From an uncultured Burkholderiales bacterium (GTDB lineage: Bacteria > Pseudomonadota > Gammaproteobacteria > Burkholderiales > Burkholderiaceae_C), in contig CALBSC010000063.1 of NCBI GenBank assembly GCA_937927685.1, positions 50,479 through 114,478 of the forward strand: 64,000 nucleotides of DNA. The letters are read 5' to 3'. Position numbers and translations under genes: made by a program. Below the pieces are notes generated by a model. The model had not been told where the DNA came from and did no database searches. It saw nothing but the letters and a program-made list of their open reading frames with translations. Below, in pieces: positions 26,461-35,861 of this stretch. Every line of letters starts with the position of its first letter. Position 1 is the stretch's first letter.

Positions 26461-27717
26461 ATGAATGCGTCCCGCCTTTCTCGTCGTCGCGTGTTGTGGG
26501 CATTGCCTGGCAGTGCGGCCCTGATGTCGTCTTCTGCTTTTGCGCAGTCCGGTCCGATCAAAATTGGTGGCACCATGCCGCTCACGGGGGGTAACGCCTC
26601 GATTGGCAAGGTGGCACAGGCCACGGCCCAGATCTGGGCCGACGACATCAACAAGCGTGGCGGCTTGCTGGGACGAAAAGTCGAGCTGGTGATCTATGAC
26701 GATCAGACCAACCCCACGCTGGTGCCGGGCCTGTACACCAAGTTGCTGGATGTCGACAAAGTCGATTTGCTCGCTGGCACGGGCACCAACCTGGTGGCCC
26801 CCGCCATGCCGCTGCTCATCGAGCGCAAGCGCCTCATCGTGGCGAATCTGGCCCTGGCGGTGAACGACCCCTTCAATTACGACAAGTACTTCCAGATCAT
26901 GCCGTACGGCGCGAACGGCAAGGAGGAGTTGGCCAGGGGCTTCTTCGAGATCGCCGCCAAACTCAACCCCAAACCCAAGACGGTCGCCTTGGTGGGGGCG
27001 GACGCCGAGTTTGCCAACAATGCGCTGGAAGGCGCCCGTGAGCACGCCAAGCGGCTGGGCTTTCGGGTGGTCTATGACAAGTCGTATCCGCCCAACCAGG
27101 TGGATTTTCTCTCGGTGGTGCGCGCTATCGCTGCCACCAAGCCCGACCTGGTGTTCGTGGGGTCGTATGTGGCGGACACCTCGGGCCTGGTGCGTGCGGC
27201 TGCCGAGGTGAAACTCAAGTGCACCATGTTTGGCGGTGCCATGGTGGGCTTGCAAGTGGCGGCGCTCAAACAGCAGTTGTCGGGCGTCATCAATGGTGTC
27301 GTGAATTACGAGCTGTACCTGCCTGAGCCCACCATGCAATTCCAGGGAACGCGCGAACTCATCAACCGCTACCGCGCCGTGGCCGGCGCCCAGGGGCTGG
27401 ACCAGCTGGGCTTTTACGTGCCGCCCACGACGTTTGCCCAACTGCAAGTGCTCGAGCAGGCGGTGACGGCCACCAAGTCGTTGCAGGACGAGGTGCTGGC
27501 CGACTATTTGCGCAAGAACTCGTTCAAGACCGTGATGGGCGATATCCGTTTCGGTGCCCGAGGGGAGTGGGCCGAGCCGCGCATCCTGATGACGCAGTTC
27601 CAGAAGGTCAATGGCAAGGAACTGGGACAGTTCGATCAACCGGGCACCCAGGTCATCCTGTACCCGGAAAAATTCAAGTCCGGTCAACTGGTCACACCCT
27701 TCCCGATCGGAGGTTGA
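26461..27717 (+). CDS. Branched-chain-type ABC transporter substrate-binding protein
   Basis: A 418-residue periplasmic receptor of the LivK/Leu-Ile-Val family. I chose the ATG at MNASRLSRRRVLW, preceded by AGGAG; the SRRRVLW motif and FAQS cleavage region suggest Tat export. The mature protein starts PIKIGGTMPLTGGNASIGKV, a typical binding-lobe start. It heads an operon with an SDR, LivH, LivM, LivG, LivF and a Bug gene. Divergent position from the monooxygenase/amidohydrolase pair suggests an aromatic or terpenoid-derived acid as ligand, which is inference. Confidence 0.92.
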   Translation: MNASRLSRRRVLWALPGSAALMSSSAFAQSGPIKIGGTMPLTGGNASIGKVAQATAQIWADDINKRGGLLGRKVELVIYDDQTNPTLVPGLYTKLLDVDKVDLLAGTGTNLVAPAMPLLIERKRLIVANLALAVNDPFNYDKYFQIMPYGANGKEELARGFFEIAAKLNPKPKTVALVGADAEFANNALEGAREHAKRLGFRVVYDKSYPPNQVDFLSVVRAIAATKPDLVFVGSYVADTSGLVRAAAEVKLKCTMFGGAMVGLQVAALKQQLSGVINGVVNYELYLPEPTMQFQGTRELINRYRAVAGAQGLDQLGFYVPPTTFAQLQVLEQAVTATKSLQDEVLADYLRKNSFKTVMGDIRFGARGEWAEPRILMTQFQKVNGKELGQFDQPGTQVILYPEKFKSGQLVTPFPIGG

Positions 27718-27718
27718 G

Positions 27719-28561
27719 GTGGGGTCATTGCAAGGGCGGGTGGCTCTGGTCACCGGCGGCAGCCGGGGCCTGGGCAAAGCCATGGCCTGGGCGCTGGCCG
27801 AACAAGGGTGCGCCGTGGTGGCTGCCGGGCATCTGGCCGAGGACCGTGCTGCGTTCGAGCAAGCAGCGCGCGCGCAGGGGTTGTCAGATCGCCTGGATTA
27901 CTTCCATGTCGATTTGCGCAGTTCCAGCGGATGCGATGCGTTGGTCGCCCATGCACGCCAGCATTCGGGGCATGTCGACATTCTGATCAACAACGCCGGG
28001 CTGACCCTGACCTTTGTGGCCCCCGACCTCTATACCCGCCAAACGCCGCGGCGCTTTTATGAAAGCTCGGACGAAGTGATCCGTGGCATCTACGAAACCA
28101 ACTGCATGGCCCCCGAGATGATGGCCGCCCGCCTGGCGCCGGCCATGGTCGAGCGCGGGTGGGGCCGTATTCTCAACGTCACCACCATGCAACCCACGAT
28201 GCAGCGCCCGGGATTCTGTCCCTACGGTTCATCCAAGGCCGCCCTGGAAATGGCGAGCATGGTGTGGGCACAGGAGCTCGAGGGCACCGGCGTGACCGTG
28301 AACGTGCTCAATCCGGGGGGAGGTGCCAACACCCTGGGCATTGCCCCGGAGGTGCGGGACGCGAGTGCACGCGGTGAAATGCCTCGGCTGGTGGAACCGC
28401 AGGACATGGTGCCACCCTTGCTGTGGCTGGTATCCACGCATGCCGACCAGACCAATGGACGTCGGTTTGATGCCAATGCCTGGGATGCCTCCCTCACACC
28501 CGAGCAGATCGCTCAACAACCGGGCTGGCCCTGCGGGTTGCAAACCTTGCCGACACCTTGA
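27719..28561 (+). CDS. Short-chain dehydrogenase/reductase embedded in the Liv operon
   Basis: A 280-residue SDR. The GTG start follows a GGAGG five bases upstream and lies one base after the binding-protein stop, giving MGSLQGRVALVTGGSRGLGK with the cofactor-binding TGxxxGxG. NNAG and the catalytic YGSSK are present; the usual catalytic Ser is replaced by Thr or lies slightly shifted (NVTTMQPT). Such enzymes oxidise or reduce alcohols and ketones with NAD(P). Its placement between the receptor and LivH links the transported compound to its first oxidation step. Confidence 0.88.
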   Translation: MGSLQGRVALVTGGSRGLGKAMAWALAEQGCAVVAAGHLAEDRAAFEQAARAQGLSDRLDYFHVDLRSSSGCDALVAHARQHSGHVDILINNAGLTLTFVAPDLYTRQTPRRFYESSDEVIRGIYETNCMAPEMMAARLAPAMVERGWGRILNVTTMQPTMQRPGFCPYGSSKAALEMASMVWAQELEGTGVTVNVLNPGGGANTLGIAPEVRDASARGEMPRLVEPQDMVPPLLWLVSTHADQTNGRRFDANAWDASLTPEQIAQQPGWPCGLQTLPTP

Positions 28562-28576
28562 GTGCGGGGAACCTTC

Positions 28577-29461
28577 ATGGATATTTCAACCATTCTGGAT
28601 TTGCTGGTGAATGCCCTGGTGGCAGGCATTCTGCTGGGCGGGTTTTATGCGGCGGTGTCGATCGGCATTTCGATTGCGTTTGGCATGCTCGACATCGCCA
28701 ACATTTCGCACCCCGCCATGATCATGCTGGGTTCTTTCCTGGCCTATTGGCTGAACGACCGGTTCGGGCTGGACCCGTTGCTCATCATGCTGTTGCTCAG
28801 CCCGCTGTTCGGCCTGCTGGGCATGCTGATCTACCGTGTGTACTACAACCTGTTCGAGAGCCGGGAGAAAGATCCACGCCGGGGTCTGGCTTTCTTTTTC
28901 GGCCTGCTGTTTGTGACCGACGTCGCCCTGATCCTGGTTTTCGGTGTGGATTTGCGTGGCGTGCAGACGCCTTATGTGGATGCCATGATCGAGTGGGGGG
29001 TGGTGGGGATTCCGTTGCGCCTGCTGATCCCGTTTGGCATCGGGGTGGTGCTGGTTGCGGGCATCCATCTGTTTCTCACCCGTACCTATTTCGGCTTGGC
29101 GGTGTCGGCCGTGGCACAAGAGCAGTTGGGCCTGCGCCTGATGGGCGTCGACCCGGTGCGCGTCAAGCAGATAGCGTTCGGCCTGTCGGTGGCCACGGCG
29201 GCGCTCGGGGGGGCGGCGCTCATCATCATCCAGCCGGTAGAACCCTCGCTGGGGCGTGAGTACATCGGCCGTGTGTTCGCGGTGTGTGTGCTTGGGGGCA
29301 TGGGCAGCATGTCCGGCACCTTGCTGGCCGCCCTGCTGCTGGGGGTGGCTGAAAGTCTGACCTCGACCTTTGTGGGGCCGTCCTGGTCGCCTGCGGTGGC
29401 CTTCGGCCTGTTGTTGCTGACGCTGGGGTTGCGGCCCTCTGGCTTGCTCGGGAGACGCTGA
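28577..29461 (+). CDS. livH: Branched-chain-type ABC permease LivH
   Basis: A 294-residue inner-membrane permease with about eight helices. NALVAGILLGGFYAAVSIGI at the N-terminus and the late segment YIGRVFAVCVLGGMGSMSG are typical LivH features. I prefer the ATG 28577 with GGGGA upstream; a GTG five codons earlier (28562) is possible. Its stop overlaps the LivM start by one base. Together with LivM it forms the channel of the importer. Confidence 0.93.
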   Translation: MDISTILDLLVNALVAGILLGGFYAAVSIGISIAFGMLDIANISHPAMIMLGSFLAYWLNDRFGLDPLLIMLLLSPLFGLLGMLIYRVYYNLFESREKDPRRGLAFFFGLLFVTDVALILVFGVDLRGVQTPYVDAMIEWGVVGIPLRLLIPFGIGVVLVAGIHLFLTRTYFGLAVSAVAQEQLGLRLMGVDPVRVKQIAFGLSVATAALGGAALIIIQPVEPSLGREYIGRVFAVCVLGGMGSMSGTLLAALLLGVAESLTSTFVGPSWSPAVAFGLLLLTLGLRPSGLLGRR

Positions 29462-30480
29462 TGGCACGATCCAACCTGGGTTTTGTGTTGGGCCTGGTGC
29501 TGGCCGGGCTGTTGATTTTTTTTGGCGTGAAAGCGCTGGGCGAAGGGTACTACCTGCTGGTGGCCTTCTACATCCTGCAATACGTGGTGCTGGCCACGGC
29601 ATGGAACATCCTGGGCGGCTATGGCGGCTACGTGAACTTCGGTTCGGCGTGTTTCTTTGCGATTGGCGCCTACAGCACGGTGTTCTTCAACAAGGCGCTG
29701 GCGATACAGCAACTCAAGAGCCTGGATCTGGGCGTCGTCATGTTGCAGGCCAGTCACCTGCCCTACCTGGTGCTGCCCGGTGCCATCGTGCTGGGTAGCC
29801 TGCTGGCCGGTCTGGTGGGCTTGTGCACCGGCTACCTCACGCTGCGGTTGCGAGGCGTCTTCTTTTCGATCTCCACGCTGGCGCTGGCGGTCGTGGCGCA
29901 AACCCTGGTGCTCAACTGGAGTTTTGTCGGCGGCGCGCGCGGGGCTTATGTCATGAAGCCGGCGCAGGTGGCCGGGTTTGCATCCTCCACCGAGTTCGTG
30001 TTCTTCGTCATGCTGGTCATTGCCTTGTGCGCCATCTGGATTGCCCGCACGGTGGAGCGCAACAAGCTGGGAACCGGTTTGCAAGCCATTCGCGATGACG
30101 AGGATTCGGCCGAGTGCTCGGGCGTTCCCACCTTGCGGCTGAAGTTGCAGGCCACGGCCCTGAGCGGCGCGCTCATGGGCGCGGCGGGCTCCATCTTCCC
30201 CTACTTCGTGACGTACGTGGACCCGATTGGCGCCTTCAACCTGGTGCACACGGTCAACAGCATTGCCATGCCGCTGATTGGCGGGATGACCCACTGGTCC
30301 GGCCCCGTGGTAGGTGCCCTGTTGCTGGGCGGTGTCCAGCAGTACTTCGGTTCGAAAAACATCATCACCCCGGAGCTCAGCCTGCTGTTTGTGGGCGTGC
30401 TGATGATGCTGTTTGTGGCCATCGCGCCCAATGGCATCCTGGGCCTGTGGCAGAAAATTCGGTCAGGGAGACAGCCATGA
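29461..30480 (+). CDS. livM: Branched-chain-type ABC permease LivM
   Basis: A 339-residue permease with around nine or ten membrane helices. NILGGYGGYVNFGSACFFAI is the conserved LivM region, and RTVERNKLGTGLQAIRDDED is the cytoplasmic loop that docks the ATPase. It starts on the last base of LivH (TGATG) and its stop overlaps LivG by four bases (ATGA), so these genes are tightly coupled. The protein is slightly longer than the second LivM at 44892. Confidence 0.93.
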   Translation: MARSNLGFVLGLVLAGLLIFFGVKALGEGYYLLVAFYILQYVVLATAWNILGGYGGYVNFGSACFFAIGAYSTVFFNKALAIQQLKSLDLGVVMLQASHLPYLVLPGAIVLGSLLAGLVGLCTGYLTLRLRGVFFSISTLALAVVAQTLVLNWSFVGGARGAYVMKPAQVAGFASSTEFVFFVMLVIALCAIWIARTVERNKLGTGLQAIRDDEDSAECSGVPTLRLKLQATALSGALMGAAGSIFPYFVTYVDPIGAFNLVHTVNSIAMPLIGGMTHWSGPVVGALLLGGVQQYFGSKNIITPELSLLFVGVLMMLFVAIAPNGILGLWQKIRSGRQP

Positions 30481-31214
30481 CGCAACCCTTGTTGCAAGTG
30501 CGTCAGTTGGGCAAGCGCTTCGGCGGCTTTGTGGTTCTGGATGGCATTGACTTTCATGTGCAGCCCGGCGAGCGCGTGGGCCTGATCGGACCCAACGGGT
30601 CGGGCAAGAGCACCCTGGTGAACTGCTTGTCGGGCGTGCTCGTCAATGAGCTGGGCACGATCGACTTTGACGGCCAGTCACTGATGGGTCTGCCTCCGCA
30701 TCAGCGGGCCTACCGGGGACTGGCTCGGAGTTTCCAGATCCCGCGCCCCTTTGTGCGCATGTCGGTGTTGCAAAACATTCGCGTGCCCCTGATGTTTGCC
30801 GCCGAGCATCGGCTCGGGAAGCGGCACAGCGGCGCCGAGCTGGAAGCGTTGGCCTTGCAGGCGCTGGAGCAGGTGGGCTTGCAACACAAGCGCGATGACA
30901 TGGCCGGCAGTCTCACCCAAATTGATCTTCGCAAGCTGGAATTGGCGCGTGCCATTGCCGCACAACCCAAGTTGCTGATTGCCGACGAATCCATGGCAGG
31001 TCTGGCCACTTCCGAAACCGATGAAATCCTGGCCTTGCTCTTCAGGCTCAACGAGATGGGCATTGCCGTCATCATGATCGAGCACATCATGCGCGCGGTG
31101 TCGGCGTTCTCCCAGCGGTTGGTGGTCCTGGCCGCCGGCAAGAAGATTGCCGATGGCCCCACCGATGCGGTGCTGCGTGACCCCCTTGTCGAGAGGATTT
31201 ATCTTGGCGACTGA
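30477..31214 (+). CDS. livG: Branched-chain-type ABC ATPase LivG
   Basis: A 245-residue ATPase. Walker A is GPNGSGKST, the Liv-type insert includes RGLARSFQIPRPF, and Walker B is LLIADESMAGL. The usual signature LSGGQ is degenerate here: the corresponding region reads AGSLTQIDLRKLELARAIA. The start is the ATG in ATGA overlapping the LivM stop. The degenerate signature, also the Asp-Glu-Ser in place of Asp-Glu-Pro, is known from some Liv-type ATPases and need not mean loss of function. Confidence 0.9.
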   Translation: MTQPLLQVRQLGKRFGGFVVLDGIDFHVQPGERVGLIGPNGSGKSTLVNCLSGVLVNELGTIDFDGQSLMGLPPHQRAYRGLARSFQIPRPFVRMSVLQNIRVPLMFAAEHRLGKRHSGAELEALALQALEQVGLQHKRDDMAGSLTQIDLRKLELARAIAAQPKLLIADESMAGLATSETDEILALLFRLNEMGIAVIMIEHIMRAVSAFSQRLVVLAAGKKIADGPTDAVLRDPLVERIYLGD

Positions 31215-31932
31215 AATTGTGGTTCGCGGCCTTCGGGCCGGATATGGTGCCGTCAATGTCCTGCAGGACGTGAACCTGCACGTGGGCGAGGCCGAGACCG
31301 TGGCCTTGCTGGGCACCAACGGCAACGGCAAAAGCACGCTCATGAAATCGCTCATGGGCATTGTCAAGCCCACAGCCGGCGAGATCATCGCTCGCGTGGA
31401 TGGCGTGGAACTCAATCTGCGCCAAATGACCACGGAGCAGATTGTCAACAGCGGCATTGCGCTGGTGCCTGAAGGGCGTCATCTGTTCCCCAAACTCAGC
31501 GTCGCCAAGAACTTGCAACTGGGCGCCTACCGAGGCGCTGCACGCAACGAGTTGGCCAATTCGCTGGCGCAGGTGTACGAGGTATTCCCACGCTTGAAGG
31601 AGCGACAGGAGCAACTCGCGGGCAGCATGAGCGGCGGCGAGCAGCAGATGGTCGCGCTGGCCCGTGCCCTGATGTCGCGCCCGCGCATTTTGTTGATTGA
31701 CGAACCTTCGGTGGGGCTTGCACCAATTCTGGTCAAGCACGTGATCGACCAGATCCGTGAACTCAAACGCATGGCCGGTCTGACCGTGCTGATGGCCGAG
31801 CAGAATTTCACCCAAGCCATGCGGGTGGCCAATCGGGGCTATCTGATCGTGCACGGCGAGATTGCGGTGGAGGGCAGTGCCGAAGAGTTGTACGGCAGTG
31901 ATCTCGTCAAAAAATATTACATGGGGTTATGA
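31204..31932 (+). CDS. livF: Branched-chain-type ABC ATPase LivF
   Basis: A 242-residue ATPase with Walker A GTNGNGKST, signature SGGEQQMVALARAL and Walker B ILLIDEPSVGLAP. The start is a TTG with GAGAGGA six bases upstream, overlapping the end of LivG by 11 bases; the first in-frame ATG upstream (31147) would run deep into LivG and adds non-homologous residues. LivF pairs with LivG on the LivHM channel. The next gene is a Bug receptor, 16 bases on. Confidence 0.92.
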   Translation: MATEIVVRGLRAGYGAVNVLQDVNLHVGEAETVALLGTNGNGKSTLMKSLMGIVKPTAGEIIARVDGVELNLRQMTTEQIVNSGIALVPEGRHLFPKLSVAKNLQLGAYRGAARNELANSLAQVYEVFPRLKERQEQLAGSMSGGEQQMVALARALMSRPRILLIDEPSVGLAPILVKHVIDQIRELKRMAGLTVLMAEQNFTQAMRVANRGYLIVHGEIAVEGSAEELYGSDLVKKYYMGL

Positions 31933-31948
31933 CGTGGGAGTGTTGAAG

Positions 31949-32914
31949 ATGAAACGATTGGCGCGTGCTTTGCTGGCAGGGTGGTGTGTGGTGGTGGCAG
32001 GCTTGGCGGGGGCCCAGAGTTTTCCGAACAAGACCCTTCGCATCATCGTGCCGGCAGGCCCGGGCAGTGCGGTGGATGTGGTGGCCCGCGACCTGACGCC
32101 TGGTTTGTCCGACGCCTTGGGGCAACAAGTGATTGTGGAAAACCGTCCCGGGGGCAACAGCAGCATTGGCGCACGTGAAGTCGCGCGCTCGGCTGCCGAT
32201 GGCCACACGATGCTGCACGGCAACGTCAACAACGCGCTGAATGACTTGCTCAGTCCCCAGCCCTGCTGCAAGCTCAATGAAGCCCTGGTGCCGGTGACGC
32301 GCATGACCTCTTCGCCGCTGGTGCTGGTGGTACACCCATCCGTACCCGCCAACAACCTGAAAGAATTCATCGCATTGGCCAAGTCGCAGCCCGACCAGCT
32401 GACCTTCGCCTCGGGGGGGGCGGGGTCGATCACGCAGTTGCTGGGTGAACTCGTCAAGCTGACGGCCAGTGTGCGCATGCGCGAAGTGCCCTACAAGGCC
32501 ATTGGCGCTGAAATGCCCGACTTGTTGGCTGGCCATGTGTTGGTGGCCTATCTCGCCCCGTCCGTGGTGGCGCAGCACATCAAGGCCGGCAAGCTCAAAG
32601 GCCTGGGTGTGGCAGGGCCGCGGCGCGTACAGATCATCTCGGATGTACCGACCCTGGCAGAGGCCGGACTCGCCGGGGTGGAGGCGGCCGGCTGGAACGG
32701 TTTGTTTGTGCCGGCAGGCACCCCCCTGCCTGTGATTCAGCGCTTGCAACAGGAAACGGCCAAGGTCATGGCCACGCCCGCCTGGAAGAACCAGGCGGCG
32801 AGCATGGGTTACGAGCTGGGCGGCGAGTCGCCTCAGGAATTCGGTCAGTTCGTGCGTCAGGAAATTCAAAAGTGGCAGCGCGTGATTCAAGACGCCCGTA
32901 TTCGCATCGAGTGA
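31949..32914 (+). CDS. TctC/Bug-family substrate-binding protein at the end of a Liv operon (Bug 5 of 9)
   Basis: A 321-residue exported Bug receptor. MKRLARALLAG opens the signal peptide, which ends AGAQ before SFPNKTLRIIVPAGPGSAVD; VIVENRPGGNSSIGARE follows. The ATG has GGGAG eight bases upstream; in-frame GTG codons lie a few codons earlier. It is 16 bases after LivF, so it is very likely on the same message as an ABC importer that already has its own receptor. Two receptor families in one operon are unusual. An alpha/beta hydrolase gene follows. Confidence 0.92.
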   Translation: MKRLARALLAGWCVVVAGLAGAQSFPNKTLRIIVPAGPGSAVDVVARDLTPGLSDALGQQVIVENRPGGNSSIGAREVARSAADGHTMLHGNVNNALNDLLSPQPCCKLNEALVPVTRMTSSPLVLVVHPSVPANNLKEFIALAKSQPDQLTFASGGAGSITQLLGELVKLTASVRMREVPYKAIGAEMPDLLAGHVLVAYLAPSVVAQHIKAGKLKGLGVAGPRRVQIISDVPTLAEAGLAGVEAAGWNGLFVPAGTPLPVIQRLQQETAKVMATPAWKNQAASMGYELGGESPQEFGQFVRQEIQKWQRVIQDARIRIE

Positions 32915-32963
32915 CGAACTCGCCAGCCACACCCCTTCATTTCAATCACCCTGCACACCTCCC

Positions 32964-33806
32964 ATGCCTTACTTGAACATTCACGGCGCCAATATCTTTC
33001 ATGAAGTGTTTGGCGACAGCGGCCCCTGGCTGGCCTTGAACTCGGGTGGTCGTCACCGCTACCTGGAAATGGCGCCGCTGGCGCAGGCAGTGGCGGCCAA
33101 GGGTTTTCGCGTGCTGGTGCACGACCGTCGCAACACCGGTGCGTCAGACATCATCATCGGCGGCGAGGGCAGCGAGGAGGATATCTGGGCCGATGACCTG
33201 CATGCCCTGCTGCAGCACTACGGTGCCCAGCGCGCCTTTCTTGGCGGTTCTTCAGCCGGTGCCCGGCTGTCCATGACGGTGCAGCGACGTCACCCCGAGT
33301 TTGTGCTGGGCCTGTTGTTGATGCGTGTGACCGGTGGAGCCTTCGCGGCGGGACGTCTGCCTAACACCTATTACGGGCAATACATCAAGGCGGCGCATGC
33401 GGGGGGCATGGCGGGCGTGTGTAACACCGAGCCCTACCGCGAACGGTTGGCGCTGAACCCGGCCAGCCGCGAGCGTCTCATGGCCATGGATCCGCGCGAC
33501 TACATGGCGGTCATGGGGCGCTGGCTGGCCAATTTCACCAGTGGTCCGGTGGGCCCGGTGATGGGCGTGCCTGAGGATGAGCTCAAGTCGTATCGAGTGC
33601 CCACCCTGGTGGTGCCCGGCAACGACAAGACGCACTCCAGTGTGAATGGGCTGGCCGCTGCCGCCTTGATCCCGGGTGCTGAACTGTTCCAGTTACCCAT
33701 CGAAGACCAGGATGTGGACTTGGTTGCGTTTCCGGAATGGAAGTCCCACTACCCGGCTCTGGCCGACAAGTTTGCCGAGTTCATGCGCCGCCACGCGGCG
33801 GCCTAA
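32964..33806 (+). CDS. Alpha/beta hydrolase
   Basis: A 280-residue hydrolase. The nucleophile elbow is GGSSAGARL (Ser near residue 95), the oxyanion region is near LNSGGRH, and VPTLVVPGNDKTHSS supplies the likely acid. The length and order fit esterases, carbon-carbon hydrolases and haloperoxidase-like proteins. It begins 49 bases after the Bug stop and is probably the last gene of the Liv operon. Ester or ring-cleavage-product hydrolysis would fit the operon, but the substrate is unknown. Confidence 0.86.
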   Translation: MPYLNIHGANIFHEVFGDSGPWLALNSGGRHRYLEMAPLAQAVAAKGFRVLVHDRRNTGASDIIIGGEGSEEDIWADDLHALLQHYGAQRAFLGGSSAGARLSMTVQRRHPEFVLGLLLMRVTGGAFAAGRLPNTYYGQYIKAAHAGGMAGVCNTEPYRERLALNPASRERLMAMDPRDYMAVMGRWLANFTSGPVGPVMGVPEDELKSYRVPTLVVPGNDKTHSSVNGLAAAALIPGAELFQLPIEDQDVDLVAFPEWKSHYPALADKFAEFMRRHAAA

Positions 33807-33874
33807 GGCTCCTCGGCGGCGGGCTGTCCAGTCTTCCTTGGCAGGTGTCACCAGGACGCGGTCAGAATTCGGGC

Positions 33875-35338
33875 TCAGCGGCGCAGCAATTTGCCCGGGT
33901 TCATCAAGCCTTGCGGATCAAAGCTGGCGCGGATTCGTTGCATCAACTCGATCTCCAGCGGGGCGCGCAGGCGTACCAACTCGTCCACCAGCACGTGGCC
34001 GACACCATGCTCTGCACTGAAGGTGCCGCCCAGCGCGACGGCCACGTCATGCACCGTCGCCCGAACAGCATCGGCGGTGGCCGCGGCGTTGGGCAGTCGG
34101 GCCCATTGCTCAAACGAGAAGCGCGGAATGAAGTGCACATTACCGTCTCCCATGTGCGCGGCCAGCACAATCACCAACTCGGGCCAGCGGGCCTGGACAG
34201 CGCGACTGGCCTGATCGATGAACACGGCCAGCGATTTCACCGGAACGGCCACATCGGTTGATAAACCCATGCCGGCCTTGCGATTGGACTCGGAGATGCT
34301 GTGCCGGATATGCCAGAAGGCCGCGCGCTGCGTTTCGCTGGCTGCCAGCGCGGCATCGCGCAACAGGCCGCGCTCGGTCAGGCCAGACAAGACATCGTGC
34401 AATAAACCATCCAGGTCTGCCTTGATGTAGGTGTCTGACAGTTCAACCAGCACGGCATAAGGAGCCTCGGGATCGGTGGGCAGGCGCACATCCGGGAAGT
34501 GCGCCTGCACGGCCTGCAATTGCGCCAGGTTCAACAGCTCGTAGCCGGCGATACGATCGCCGGCGATGGATTGAAATTCGGCCAAGCAGGTCAGCGCGCT
34601 CTCGACGTTGTCAAACGTCAACCAGGCGGTGGCCGTTCGTGCCGGCTTGGGGTGCAGGCGCACGGCCACCGCCGTCACAAGACCCAGTGTGCCTTCGCCA
34701 CCGATGAACAGGTGCTTGAGGTTGTAGCCGGTGTTGTCCTTGCGCAAGGCTCGCAAGCCATCCCAGATGCGCCCATCGGGTAACACCACCTCCAGCCCCA
34801 GCACCTGCTCACGCGTGTTGCCATACTTGAGCACGCCCGTACCGCCGGCGTTGGTGGACACATTGCCCCCGATCTGGCACGAGCCTTCGGCGCCCAGCGT
34901 CACCGGGTATAGCCTGTTCCGAGCATCGGCGGCTTCTTGGAGTGTCTGCAACACGCAGCCGGCCTCGGCAATCAGCGTGTTGCCCACGGCATCCACCTCG
35001 CGGATGCGGTTCATCCGCCTGAGGGCTACCACCACAGGGGCAGTGCCGTTGTCACGACGCGCGCCCACTGGTGTTGCGCCCCCCACCATGCTGGTGTGCC
35101 CCCCCTGCGGGACGATGCCCACACCTGCCTGCGCACAGGCCTTGACGATGTCGGCGACTTCTTGTGTCGTGGCCGGTTGCACCACGGCCAGCACCTCACC
35201 GCGGTAACGGCCGCGCCAGTCTTCCACAAAGGGCGCCACGTCCTGCGCCTCGGTGAGCACATGGGCTGCACCGATCAGTTGTCGGAGTTGATCAACCAGA
35301 TCGAGCGGATGTTTCAAGGGGGACGACTCGGCAGACAA
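33875..35338 (-). CDS. FAD-linked oxidase, D-lactate/2-hydroxyglutarate dehydrogenase (GlcD) type
   Basis: A 487-residue flavoprotein. The start is a TTG with AGGAG five bases upstream, just after the [2Fe-2S] gene stop. The N-terminal FAD-binding half has VVQPATTQEVADIVKACAQA and VPQGGHTSMVGGA, then SCQIGGNVSTNAGG. The C-terminal half ends SAEHGVGHVLVDELVRLRAP and SFDPQGLMNPGKLL, as in GlcD, D-lactate and D-2-hydroxyglutarate dehydrogenases. It is the last gene of Bug, molybdenum subunit, Fe-S subunit, FAD oxidase. It is not the usual CoxM/XdhB flavin subunit, so it more likely catalyses a separate step. Confidence 0.9.
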   Translation of the reverse strand: MSAESSPLKHPLDLVDQLRQLIGAAHVLTEAQDVAPFVEDWRGRYRGEVLAVVQPATTQEVADIVKACAQAGVGIVPQGGHTSMVGGATPVGARRDNGTAPVVVALRRMNRIREVDAVGNTLIAEAGCVLQTLQEAADARNRLYPVTLGAEGSCQIGGNVSTNAGGTGVLKYGNTREQVLGLEVVLPDGRIWDGLRALRKDNTGYNLKHLFIGGEGTLGLVTAVAVRLHPKPARTATAWLTFDNVESALTCLAEFQSIAGDRIAGYELLNLAQLQAVQAHFPDVRLPTDPEAPYAVLVELSDTYIKADLDGLLHDVLSGLTERGLLRDAALAASETQRAAFWHIRHSISESNRKAGMGLSTDVAVPVKSLAVFIDQASRAVQARWPELVIVLAAHMGDGNVHFIPRFSFEQWARLPNAAATADAVRATVHDVAVALGGTFSAEHGVGHVLVDELVRLRAPLEIELMQRIRASFDPQGLMNPGKLLRR

Positions 35339-35373
35339 GATAACTCCTGGGGTTCTGGGCAGGGGCCAGGGGG

Positions 35374-35829
35374 TCAACCCGCCAGGGTATTGGCAGCACG
35401 CTGAACGGCCCGAATGATGCGTTCGTGGGCTCCGCAGCGGCACAGATGCTTGTCCAGGGCCGCGCAAATCTCGGCTCGGGTGGGGCGAGCCGTGTGTTGC
35501 AGCAGGGCACTTGCGCTGACGAGAATGCCGCTCAGGCAGTAGCCGCATTGGCCGGCGTTTTCCGCGATGAACGCTTCTTGAAGCGCATGAGGCCGCTCGG
35601 CAGAGCCCAAGCCCTCCAGGGTGGTGATGTCATGGTCTTGTACCGCCCACAGCGGCAGGTTGCAGGACGTTTGCGGTCGACCATCGACCAGCACCATGCA
35701 GGCGCCGCATTCACCTTCTCCGCAACCGAGTTTGGTGCCTGACAGACCCAGTTCGTCCCGCAACAGGTTCAGCAAAGGGGTCTTCTCGGGTAATGCGGTC
35801 TGGATCGGTTGTGCGTTGATGCGGATCAT
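35374..35829 (-). CDS. [2Fe-2S] subunit of a second molybdenum hydroxylase
   Basis: A 151-residue electron-transfer subunit. Cys36, Cys41, Cys44 and Cys56 (LGCGEGECGAC and a later Cys) form the ferredoxin-like cluster site. Cys95, Cys98, Cys130 and Cys132 (CGYC and CRC) form the second site. All eight ligands are present. It lies 32 bases downstream of its large subunit and is followed by the FAD oxidase. The gene order large then small is opposite to that at 1-726. The type matches nicotinate and isoquinoline dehydrogenases, which lack a flavin subunit. Confidence 0.93.
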   Translation of the reverse strand: MIRINAQPIQTALPEKTPLLNLLRDELGLSGTKLGCGEGECGACMVLVDGRPQTSCNLPLWAVQDHDITTLEGLGSAERPHALQEAFIAENAGQCGYCLSGILVSASALLQHTARPTRAEICAALDKHLCRCGAHERIIRAVQRAANTLAG

Positions 35830-35861
35830 GGTGTGGTGGCGTGTAGGGGGCGGTGTGATGC

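Noticed and set aside
35339..35548. N-terminal extension of the FAD oxidase
   Set aside because: It would overlap the [2Fe-2S] gene and has no family similarity; a TTG with AGGAG at 35338 gives the expected start.
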